Source of the DNA: Psychromonas sp. MME1 | Lineage (GTDB): Bacteria > Pseudomonadota > Gammaproteobacteria > Enterobacterales > Psychromonadaceae | Length of the DNA stretch: 64,000 bases | Direction of reading: 5' to 3' | Assembly: GCF_041080865.1 (NCBI RefSeq) | Contig: NZ_CP160906.1 | Span: forward strand, 372,001 to 436,000 | Part shown: piece by piece, positions 35,121-43,047 of the stretch | Numbering within the stretch: position 1 is the first letter of the stretch | Layout of the letters: each line of letters opens with the position of its first letter | Translations under genes and position numbers: made by a program | Notes under the pieces: generated by a model | Seen by the model: the letters and a program-made list of their open reading frames with translations, nothing else | Told to the model about the DNA's origin: nothing | Database searches by the model: none

Positions 35121-36404
35121 GCAGGCCTGCTACTTTATTTATGGCTATATGATTGCTATCAAGTGTAGGACTGCCTCGCAAGAACGAACGGCTAATCGAC
35201 AGCAGCAACGCTTTCAAAAATTAATTAATCATGTTGCAGATAAATCTCATTTTTACAGTAGATTTAAAAATCAAACCTTAAGTAAATTTCCAATAATCGA
35301 TAAACCGTTATTTTTAGCTCATTTTGATGAAATTAATACTGTAGGGTTAGATCTCAAACAGTGCGAAGAGCACGGACTTAAAGCTGAAAGTGACCGTGAT
35401 TTTAACGCTGTTCTTAAGGGGGTTTCAGTTGGTCTTTCATCTGGTACTAGTAATCAGAGAGGTGTTTTTCTCGTCTCGCCTTGTGAACAAGCTTTGTGGG
35501 CAGGGTATATTATTGCTAAAAACATCCCATTTAGTTTTCGCAAAAAGAAGGTTGCATTATTTCTAAGGGCTAACAGTAACCTCTATGAGTCGACGAACGG
35601 ACTATTTATGGACTTTCGTTTTTTTGATCTTACCAAATCGTTTGATGATTTAATCGCAGAGCTTGAAGCGTATAACCCTCATATTTTGATGCCCCAGCTC
35701 ATGTGCTTGATATTATTGCCAAACACCAGAGCACTATTAAACCGGATAAAATAATATCTGTTGCCGAAGTATTGGAAAATTCGATGAGAGACAGAGTAGA
35801 AGATCGTTTTCCTTGTAAATTGCACGAGATATATCAAGCAACTGAGGGCTATATTGCCTCTAGTTGCTCTCATGGTAACTTACATATTAATGAAGATATA
35901 TTGATTGTCGAAAAGGAATGGATAGATAAAGAGAGTGGTCGCTTTGCTCCCATTATCACTGACTTAAATCGACGCACTTTACCTATTATTCGATACCGTT
36001 TAAATGATATTTTGATCGAAGAAAAAGCGTCTTGTCCTTGTGGTTCGCATTTTACTCGATTACAAAAAATTGAGGGGCGAGAGGATGATATGTTGTGGTT
36101 ACCTCATTCGACTAACGGGTCACTAGTTGCTATTTTTCCTGATTTGATACGCCGAGCAATGTATATATGTCAAACCCAGGTATCTGACTACCGTATCGCA
36201 CAACACGGTGGCGTTATTTCTTTTACTTATAAAAGTGATGACGCAGCTAAGGCTGAGCAAGATATTACGGCTACATTGACAGAATTATTTACCGGCTTGA
36301 ATGTTGATAAGCCTGAAATAAACTTTAACGTGGGCATTAAACAAGATCTTATGAAGAAGCAGCGCCGGATTGCCTGTTATCAAAAACCAAGTTTTGTGGA
36401 CTAA
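35104..36404 (+). pseudogene. adenylate-forming enzyme (F390 synthetase / phenylacetate-CoA ligase-like) with one frameshift
   Basis: Two frames, 35104 to about 35695 and from there to 36404, together encode one protein of about 430 residues. The first contains SVGLSSGTSNQRGVFLVSP, the phosphate-binding loop of adenylate-forming enzymes. The second continues with AHVLDIIAKHQ, HEIYQATEGYIASSC and RRTLPIIRYRLNDI. One base is missing near the CCCC at 35692-35695. The shift is either a real mutation or a sequencing error. Intact relatives activate carboxylic acids as acyl-adenylates, and here the substrate would be the fatty product of the upstream enzymes. Confidence 0.82.
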
Positions 36405-36408
36405 AACA

Positions 36409-37359
36409 ATGATGAAAATTTTAATTACGGGTGCCTCTGGTTTTGTCGGTGGTAGCTTTTTGAAACGCTTCTCTGATCAAGAAGGCATTGAGATTCACGG
36501 GATATCTAGACGCCCTATGCCTTGGGATAATTATTCACAGGTGGATTTATCTAAAGGTATTGATATCGACTTTAAACCCGATGTTGTGATTCATGCTGCA
36601 GCACATGTATCTCCATGGGGAAGTAAGAAAACTTTTTTTGAAGGCAATATTTTGTCTACTGAAAATGTTATTGATTTTTGTGAAAAAAATGGCCATCCCA
36701 AACTTATTTATATATCATCCAGTTCGGTTTTTTATCACGATAAACCGCAGTTTGATATTACCGAAAATAGTCCAATTGGCCCTGATTTTATTAACGATTA
36801 TGCGGCGACTAAATATGCTGGTGAACAGTGTATTCAAAAGTATTCTGGAAAAAAAGTTATATTAAGGCCTCGGGCAATCTTTGGTCCTGGTGATGAAGTA
36901 TTATTTCCTCGTATTCTAAAAGCAGCTGAAAAAGGAAAATTGCCACTATTTACGACACAAGAGCCTGTGATAGGTGATTTAATTTATATTGATTGCTTAA
37001 CAGACTACATGTTGTTTGCTGCGCAGTCTGACTCTATTCAGGGAGACTACAATCTCACCAATGATAAACCGATAGAAATACAAGCCGTTTTGCTTTCGGT
37101 ACTTTCTCGTCTTGGATATCCTCAACCGAAGAAAAAAGTCAGTATGAAAACTGCAATGAGGTTGGCTGGGATTGTTGAATGGTGCTATCGCGCTTTCAAC
37201 ATTAAAAATGAGCCGCCAATCACTCGTTACGGAGTGAGTGTTTTGGCTAATTCAAAAACATTTGATGTTACTAAAATGCTAACTGATTTCGGTCCACCGT
37301 CAATGACCATTGAGCAAGGCATTGAAAACTTTATTCAGTGGGAATTAGAAAATGTTTAA
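36409..37359 (+). CDS. NAD(P)-dependent epimerase/reductase (extended SDR, 3-beta-HSD-like)
   Basis: Start at ATG 36409 or 36412 (MKILITGASGFVGGSFLKRF); about 316 residues. The Rossmann motif GASGFVGG, the Ser in ISSSSVFY and the YxxxK pair (DYAATKYAGEQ) are present. PRAIFGPGDEVLFPRIL is typical of the 3-beta-HSD/OleD-like branch, which reduces beta-keto lipids. This agrees with a reduction step on the ketoacyl product. The gene follows the ligase after 4 bases and overlaps the glycosyltransferase by 8. Confidence 0.9.
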   Translation: MMKILITGASGFVGGSFLKRFSDQEGIEIHGISRRPMPWDNYSQVDLSKGIDIDFKPDVVIHAAAHVSPWGSKKTFFEGNILSTENVIDFCEKNGHPKLIYISSSSVFYHDKPQFDITENSPIGPDFINDYAATKYAGEQCIQKYSGKKVILRPRAIFGPGDEVLFPRILKAAEKGKLPLFTTQEPVIGDLIYIDCLTDYMLFAAQSDSIQGDYNLTNDKPIEIQAVLLSVLSRLGYPQPKKKVSMKTAMRLAGIVEWCYRAFNIKNEPPITRYGVSVLANSKTFDVTKMLTDFGPPSMTIEQGIENFIQWELENV

Positions 37360-38473
37360 TATTTTGATCGCTTGTCTTTATCTATCACTACAACTGTTTA
37401 AAAAGCTTAGCGCACGATCTTATTGTAAAACAGTCATTTTGCCCCAAAAGCCTGTTTTATTAGAGAACGTCGCCATTTTTCAACCCATACTTAGTGGTGA
37501 TGCTAGCTTGTCATGGACACTAGAAAGCAATCTTCTTATTCTGAAAGAGGCCTGCTTTTACTGGTTGGTTGATGACGAAGATCCCGTAGGGCATGAAATA
37601 GTTGATGAGCTTATTAAGCGACATCATGATAAAAATATCGTTAAATTATCTTTCCCCGAAGCACCTGAAAGTATTAATCCCAAGCTGTTTAAGTTAAATG
37701 CAGTGTTATCGCAGTGTCAGCAAGACTATTGCATAGTGCTTGATGACGATACCACTTTACCTGAGCCATCATTACAGATGATGTTAGCCGACTTAGCACA
37801 CTGTGAATTAGTCACTGGCTTGCCACAATACCGTGAACAAGGTGATTTCTATTCACGCTTACTTGCGGCTTTTGTTAATAATAATGCTTCATTTACCTAT
37901 TTATCTTTGCTTCCTTATATGAAACCAATAACGATTAATGGCATGTGTTATGGATTTAAACGAGAACAGTTAAATACAATAGGTGGCTTTGAACCCATTC
38001 TTGGTTGTTTGACGGATGATCTTGCGATGGCAGAACATGTTTTATCCCATGGTGGTACGATACGTCAAACTACGTTTATTCAGCTAATAGCAACCTCGGT
38101 TGATGACGCAAAGCATTATTTTAGGCAAATGCACCGTTGGTATGTGTTTGCTAATATTTTATTCTTTAAACAGAACAATAAAACTAAAGCCATTATTTTC
38201 TCACTGCACGGGTTACCGTCCTTATTATTGTTAAGCTTATGGTTTACGTTATTTTTTAACTTTTCAGTTATTAGTGCTTCGACACTACTCATAACGCTGA
38301 TAGTACGACAGTGGATTATTGCCGGGAGTATGAAAGGTCTGTTGTTATCTGTTTTATCAGAAAGTTTACAAACACTTCATTTAGTACATGCATTTATGAG
38401 TAAAAAAATACGCTGGAGAAATCGTTTTTATCGTGTGGATTCCAATAGCCAATTTACCAGTATTAAAAAGTAA
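37352..38473 (+). CDS. membrane glycosyltransferase, ceramide glucosyltransferase-like (GT21)
   Basis: A 373-residue protein with an N-terminal anchor (residues 2-17), DDD at 131-133 (YCIVLDDDTTLP), TDD at 221-223 and QMHRW at 259-263, the D, D, D, Q-x-x-R-W signature of GT21/GT2 lipid glycosyltransferases. Two or three membrane helices follow residue 270. It would transfer a sugar from a nucleotide sugar to a lipid at the inner membrane. Overlaps neighbours by 8 bases and by one base (TAATG). Confidence 0.88.
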   Translation: MFNILIACLYLSLQLFKKLSARSYCKTVILPQKPVLLENVAIFQPILSGDASLSWTLESNLLILKEACFYWLVDDEDPVGHEIVDELIKRHHDKNIVKLSFPEAPESINPKLFKLNAVLSQCQQDYCIVLDDDTTLPEPSLQMMLADLAHCELVTGLPQYREQGDFYSRLLAAFVNNNASFTYLSLLPYMKPITINGMCYGFKREQLNTIGGFEPILGCLTDDLAMAEHVLSHGGTIRQTTFIQLIATSVDDAKHYFRQMHRWYVFANILFFKQNNKTKAIIFSLHGLPSLLLLSLWFTLFFNFSVISASTLLITLIVRQWIIAGSMKGLLLSVLSESLQTLHLVHAFMSKKIRWRNRFYRVDSNSQFTSIKK

Positions 38474-39060
38474 TGATTTTGATGAAAGCTATTTTTATAA
38501 CAGGGCAAAGCAACCGGCGTTGCTGCCAGTTAAGCCCCAAACAGAAAAAGATTGCTGATTTTCTTGAGGAAGAAGGTGTTAGTGTTGCGCCTTTTAATTT
38601 TCCGTATGATAGTCAAATGAATGTTTATCATGAAACTAACTTATTGAATGCTAGTTTATCAAATACTTTACAGTACTTTTTATCGAGAAAGCCTCATTTT
38701 GAAAAACAATACCGAGCACAGGTTATTAAACAATTTGAGCAATATGGTTACTGTATTGTAATGGCTGGAAGTTGTGGGCTTGAGTTGTTAAATAATTTAC
38801 ATTTACCAGTTAAACTACTTAAAAATATGCATGTTATTGCTTATGGACCTGTAGCTAGAACTCTACCTAAAACACAAGTTACAATGATTCAAGGGAGAAA
38901 TGACTGGCTTTCAAAATTATTCTTCAAAGAGGTAGACTATCTCGTTGACTGTGGTCATATGGACTATCTCGAGAGTACAGAGATATTAAACGTTTTGCAG
39001 CAAGTCATCTGTTCTATAAAGAAAAATCAAATGAATAATATACATGAAAAGTGCACGTGA
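38473..39060 (+). CDS. 195-residue protein, possible alpha/beta-hydrolase-like enzyme
   Basis: Start ATG 38473 or 38482 (MKAIFITGQSNRRCCQLSPK). Not a recognised family. Features that suggest an alpha/beta-hydrolase fold: CIVMAGSCGLELL near residues 93-105 (a nucleophile-elbow-like A-G-S-C-G), and IQGRNDWLSK with CGHMDYL near the end, where the acid and His would lie. It might be a lipase, thioesterase or acyltransferase of the pathway. It overlaps both neighbouring genes, so it belongs to the operon. Confidence 0.6.
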   Translation: MILMKAIFITGQSNRRCCQLSPKQKKIADFLEEEGVSVAPFNFPYDSQMNVYHETNLLNASLSNTLQYFLSRKPHFEKQYRAQVIKQFEQYGYCIVMAGSCGLELLNNLHLPVKLLKNMHVIAYGPVARTLPKTQVTMIQGRNDWLSKLFFKEVDYLVDCGHMDYLESTEILNVLQQVICSIKKNQMNNIHEKCT

Positions 39061-40369
39061 AAAAAATTAGTATTGATCTCTTAGCCCCCCCTTTCAAAGG
39101 TCACTTGCACCCCATTTTGTCGATGGGCAAGCAACTGTTAGCGCATGGCTTTGACGTTACCGTATTATCATCGGAAACGGCCAAAGTTGATATTGAAGCG
39201 GCAGGTCTTAGACCATTATTGCTTACATCCATTGACGATAAAATCTTGATTGAGTGTGTTAACCCTGCCTATGCGGTACGAAGTTCACCAACAAAATTGA
39301 TTGCTCAATTTAAGCAAGTCATAAGTTTTTTCAGACTATTGAAAACAGAGCTAGAAACTATTTACGCTGAACGTTCATGTGACTTAATGATTGCCGATTT
39401 CACATTACCTGTTGCGGGTATTGTCGCGGATCAAAATGACATTGTTTGGTGGACAAGTATGCCTTCGCCCTGTGTTATTGAATCTAGTACAGGAATCCGA
39501 GTTATTTAGGTGGCTGGAAAGAAAGTGACAGTCTGCCGTTAAAGGCTAGAGATTGGTTAGGCCGTAAATTGGTGAGGCTATTTAAACGAAGTGCTTTTTA
39601 TTTATGCAAAAAAACTATTCGTTCTTTAGGTCTAGATAATATTTACCGAGAAGATGGCACAGAAGTTATCTATTCAAAACATTGTATTTTATGCCTTGGC
39701 TATCAAGATTTTGAGTTTTCAAAAAACTGGCCAAAGGCGGCTAAATTTGTTGGTCCTATGCTTTATACTCCTGAAATCACAGATGAACCTGCACATGAAG
39801 CCCCTATGTTTCAGGAAAATAAACGCTATGTGCTAGTAACTCTTGGAACGCACCTCGATTGGTGTAAAAAAGGTATATATCAGGAAGTTGAAAAACTATC
39901 GATACAATTTCCCGATGTGGTATTTCATTTTACCGATGGGAATGCCAATAACGATAGTTATGCCAAAAGTCATAATCAATGCTTTAGGTTTTCTTACATC
40001 AATTATGAATGTTACTTACCAAAATACGATTTTGTGATCCATCATGGTGGCGCTGGCATTTTGTATTATTGTCTTCAGTTCGAGAAGCCCTGCATCGTCA
40101 TTCCTCAAGACTATGATCAATTCGACCATGCAGCTCGTTTAGAAGCCTTAAACCTTTCTATCTGGGTTAAAAATGTTAAAGAGATATCAATAGCACTTCA
40201 GACCTTACTAATGGGTAGCTGTGTTGCTCAAAGTATAAAAAGTTTTAATGAGCGGTACGCTAACAAGAACCATAATTTAGCACTATTAGGCTTGGTTGAA
40301 TCGGAGATAAAGAGACGTGATATTGAAAATTCTGGAGAACAATTATATCCAGTTAACACTTTCTTCTAA
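39057..40369 (+). pseudogene. UDP-glycosyltransferase-like enzyme (UGT/MGT family) with one frameshift
   Basis: Starting at GTG 39057, coupled through GTGA to the upstream stop, the protein begins MKKISIDLLAPPFKGHLHPI. The frame breaks near 39497, where one C appears missing, and continues (SYLGGWKESDSLPLKARDW...) to 40369. The C-terminal half has IHHGGAGILYYCLQFEKPCI and PQDYDQFDHAARLE, the sugar-donor signature of the UGT/MGT family. The total length of about 437 residues is normal. It would add a second sugar or glycosylate the finished lipid. Confidence 0.82.
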
Positions 40370-40780
40370 TAACTCTAACCTCCTTATATATAGTATTTTT
40401 AATGACAATTGGTTTGCATTTATATAGTTGATAATTGTTGTGGATTGGTAATTCTGGTCGCTTTTTATAGCTTCTAACTCGCTTGGGGTCGTTTGCAATT
40501 TAGTTTTCTATCTCGGTTTGGGGCACAGAGCGAGATAGAACTTTTGCTCTATTATCGGTTGAGATACCCAATTTATCCTGATTTTCTCTCAACAAAATAG
40601 TAATAGCAAAAGGCAAGATCTGACCCCAGAAATGATGCTCCTGTGAAGTACTTTCCAAATTTTGATATTTAACCTAACTGTGACACCGTATAATTTGATG
40701 TGAAATAACGCTTTCAAGTGGTGTTTTCATCACAAAAAAATCACTTTCTTACAAATAATTGATTTTGAATAATGGTACTC
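40370..40780. other. non-coding region after the biosynthesis cluster
   Basis: No gene. It holds the right copy of the 20-bp repeat (40520-40539), which forms a CTATCTCG/CGAGATAG hairpin with sequence just before it, and GGCAAGATCTGACCCCAGA (40612-40630), a relative of the motif at 30001-30020. TGACCCCAGA-type sequences are often found around REP-associated (RAYT) transposase genes; none is present here. Confidence 0.55.
40520..40539 (+). repeat. 20-bp direct repeat, right copy
   Basis: Identical to 32996-33015. Here CTATCTCG just upstream pairs with CGAGATAG at the end of the repeat, forming an 8-bp stem. It may be the transcription end of the cluster as well as a recombination scar. Confidence 0.85.
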
Positions 40781-41525
40781 ATGCTTAATAGGGTATGCTG
40801 TTTCTCATTTGCTTCAGAGGATTTTTCATCGTTTATGGATATCACCTTACAGTCCCAATTAACAAATGTAGATGAAATAAAAAGCATACTAAAAGAGGTG
40901 CTAGTTTCATTTAAGTTAGCAGATGATTGAGATGTCAACACTCTACTAGTATATCTCCCATGTACTGAAGATGGGAAAAGTGACTATACAGATTTTTTTG
41001 AATGTGTAAAAAATAGTATTCTCCAAAATTTTGTATTCTCTTGTCTGAAGTTGAAAAAAACTAGGAATAAAAAGTGTAACGGCTTCGGAAGATCTTTTTC
41101 AAAAAGCACTTAGAAAAATTAGCAGACATACAGCCAAAGGAGAATTGGGAGAACTGATATTGTTTACCTTACTTGACGTATATCTATTAGCTCCTAAGTT
41201 ATTGAGTAAAGTATCAATGAAAACCAACCCTAGAATGCCTGTATACGGAGCGGATGCTGTTCATGGTCAGATTGTTGATGGAGAGTTGAGGGGGTATTTG
41301 GGAGAGTCGAAGCTTTATAAAAATTTTAAATCAGCAGCCTCAGAAGCAACTAAATCAATTAAGAGTGCTAAAGATAAATATGAGGATGAATTTGACTTGC
41401 TTGACAGTCATATGGACTTTCCGAATTTAGATGAAAAATTAGAAAGTCAGATTTTACAGCTTTTGAATCCATATACGGCTACACAAGCCATTGATAAAAT
41501 TCACTATGACGTTATCTTTTGCTAG
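40781..41525 (+). pseudogene. decayed hamA-like gene (DUF1837; Hachiman defence nuclease), broken and truncated
   Basis: The frame from ATG 40781 (MLNRVCCFSFASEDFSSFMD) is interrupted by TGA at 40928-40930, reads on to about 41070, shifts frame, then continues as ALRKISRHTAKGELGELILF to 41525. The core matches DUF1837/HamA: GELGELILF, LLSKVSMKTNPRMPVYGADA and the nuclease-like GESKLYK (ExK). It stops before the C-terminal part of HamA, and no hamB helicase follows. At least one nonsense change and one frameshift plus loss of the partner indicate a dead remnant. Confidence 0.7.
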
Positions 41526-41682
41526 TTCACTATTAAATAACCATTTTTAATGGTTACATCATAGAGACTATTTGTTCCTGTACCTGATGCACTTAAAAAT
41601 AGATAGCCTATTTTTTAGTTAAAATTAAATAATAAATAAATCTTATTTAACTTAAATTGAATATGCCTCTGTGGGTATGAAA

Positions 41683-41704
41683 TTTGGCGTAAATTTGGCG
41701 TAAA
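41683..41704 (+). repeat. tandem TTTGGCGTAAA repeats near the attachment site
   Basis: TTTGGCGTAAA occurs twice without a gap (41683-41693, 41694-41704), 90 bases before the tRNA-Leu fragment. The GGCGTAAA core with 11-base step also occurs inverted at 32233-32251. This position and phasing suit integrase arm sites. Confidence 0.65.
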
Positions 41705-41793
41705 CCTGTCTAAGTTGTATTAAACCGAAAAGAACCTAAGTCATTTGAAACAATATGTTAAGTATCCTATACTACTACGGTAACCTGTAATAT

Positions 41794-41851
41794 CAGGATT
41801 CAAAATCCGTTTTCGAAAGAAGTGCCGGTTCAAGTCCGGCCTCGGGCACCA
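41794..41851 (+). pseudogene. 3' fragment of tRNA-Leu(CAA): probable island attachment site
   Basis: The sequence from CAGGATTCAAAATCCG onward through the variable arm, the T-arm (GGTTCAAGTCC) to CTCGGGCACCA is the 3' part of a tRNA-Leu with CAA anticodon. The 5' half (acceptor strand, D-arm) is absent: upstream DNA is unrelated. Integrases that use tRNA 3' ends leave such a copy at the far end of their island. The full tRNA-Leu(CAA) would lie outside the window to the left. Confidence 0.8.
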
Positions 41852-41974
41852 TATTCAAACAATAAAGCCTCAACTTACGTTGGGGCTTTATTGTTTCTAG
41901 GTCAATCAAATAGCCATTATTTCTTAGGTATAAATTACTATTTAAATTAATTGTTTACTGACAATAGCTGCGCT

Positions 41975-42027
41975 ATGATTTACGACGCCAGGTATCAAAA
42001 AAATTGATACTTGGCGTCGTAAATCAT
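41975..42027. promoter_or_regulatory. long palindrome upstream of the LysR-type gene
   Basis: ATGATTTACGACGCCAGGTA (41975 on) and its complement ending at 42027 form 24-base arms with a single G-T type mismatch and a loop of five A residues. There is no T-run after it, so it is not a plain terminator. It sits 15 bases before the regulator start and could be an operator or a structured leader. Confidence 0.6.
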
Positions 42028-42042
42028 TCAGGAATCGTGTTC

Positions 42043-42954
42043 ATGAAGTATTCATTAAAACAATTAGCGGTGTTTGATGCCGTTGCTATGCATGAAAGTG
42101 TTAGTGCAGCTGCGCGGCAGTTATCAATGACTCAGTCTGCTGTTAGTATGTCCCTTTCTCAATTAGAGCACGTACTTGATAGACCATTATTTATTAGGCA
42201 AGGGAACCGACTTGCTTTAAGTCATTGGGGGCGTTGGTTAAGGCCAAAGGCAAAACATTTATTACAAGAGGCAATGCAAATTGAACTCGGGTTACACGAC
42301 CAACAGATTATTAGTGGTAATTTAACAATTTGTTCTAGTCAAACACCTGCCAAACATATATTACCTAAATTAATTAGTAAAATTGATGAAGATTTTCCTG
42401 AACTGCATTTAGATTTAATGGTGGAGAATACTGATTCTGTTATTCAATGCCTATTAAATTATGAATGTGATTTGGGAATGGTTGAGGGGCGTATTGACCA
42501 TACAGGTCTTCATCAGCAAAAATTGCTTGATGACCACTTAGTTATCTTTTGCAACCCTAATCATCCTTATGCCAAATTAAATAAAGTGAATAGTGCGCAA
42601 TTAGAGCAAGCGAAATGGGTGATGCGTGAGATAGGGGCGGGTACTCGACGTATTTTTGATGGCGCTATCCACGGTATAATTGAACATATTGATGTATGTA
42701 AAATTTATGAAAGTGTTCAAGTATTAAAAGCGTTAGTGGAAAATGGTGTGTATTTAAGTTGCTTACCTTATCTAGATGTTGCACAGGAGGTTGAAAAGGG
42801 GGATTTAGTTATATTGTCAACACCTCAATTGAATATGGATAGAAGTATTTCATTTATATGGCGAAAAAATACGGGTGAAAATCCATTAAGGGATTGTGTT
42901 CTAAGAGAAGCACAACGTTTAGTGTCAAATTCTAAAAAAGCAAAAACAAGGTAA
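42043..42954 (+). CDS. LysR-family transcription regulator (YeiE/CysB-like branch)
   Basis: Start at ATG 42043 (MKYSLKQLAVFDAVAMHESV) with AGGA nine bases upstream; 303 residues. The N-terminal helix-turn-helix (SVSAAARQLSMTQSAVSMSL) is typical LysR, and the C-terminal effector domain starts near residue 90 (LTICSSQTPAKHILPKLISK). The overall style is like YeiE, which controls anion or sulfite-related genes. The gene is convergent with the FNT-CBS gene. The long palindrome just upstream may be its own operator. Confidence 0.85.
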   Translation: MKYSLKQLAVFDAVAMHESVSAAARQLSMTQSAVSMSLSQLEHVLDRPLFIRQGNRLALSHWGRWLRPKAKHLLQEAMQIELGLHDQQIISGNLTICSSQTPAKHILPKLISKIDEDFPELHLDLMVENTDSVIQCLLNYECDLGMVEGRIDHTGLHQQKLLDDHLVIFCNPNHPYAKLNKVNSAQLEQAKWVMREIGAGTRRIFDGAIHGIIEHIDVCKIYESVQVLKALVENGVYLSCLPYLDVAQEVEKGDLVILSTPQLNMDRSISFIWRKNTGENPLRDCVLREAQRLVSNSKKAKTR

Positions 42955-42971
42955 GTGCACACTTACCTTGT
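42946..42971. terminator. hairpin between convergent genes
   Basis: ACAAGGTAAGT and ACTTACCTTGT form an 11-bp stem with loop GCAC, overlapping the regulator stop codon. T-runs are weak on both sides. Probably a bidirectional terminator for the LysR gene and the gene at 43 kb. Confidence 0.65.
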
Positions 42972-43047
42972 TAAGTTTATTAACTAGTCTTCTTTATTTA
43001 ATCACCCGATAATTTCGTTGATATGAGCAATTAGTAAGATTATAAAA

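Noticed and set aside
40370-40780. An integron attC site after the biosynthesis cluster, suggested by the CTATCTCG/CGAGATAG hairpin
   Set aside because: The core GTTRRRY/RYYYAAC boxes and the attC layout are not present.
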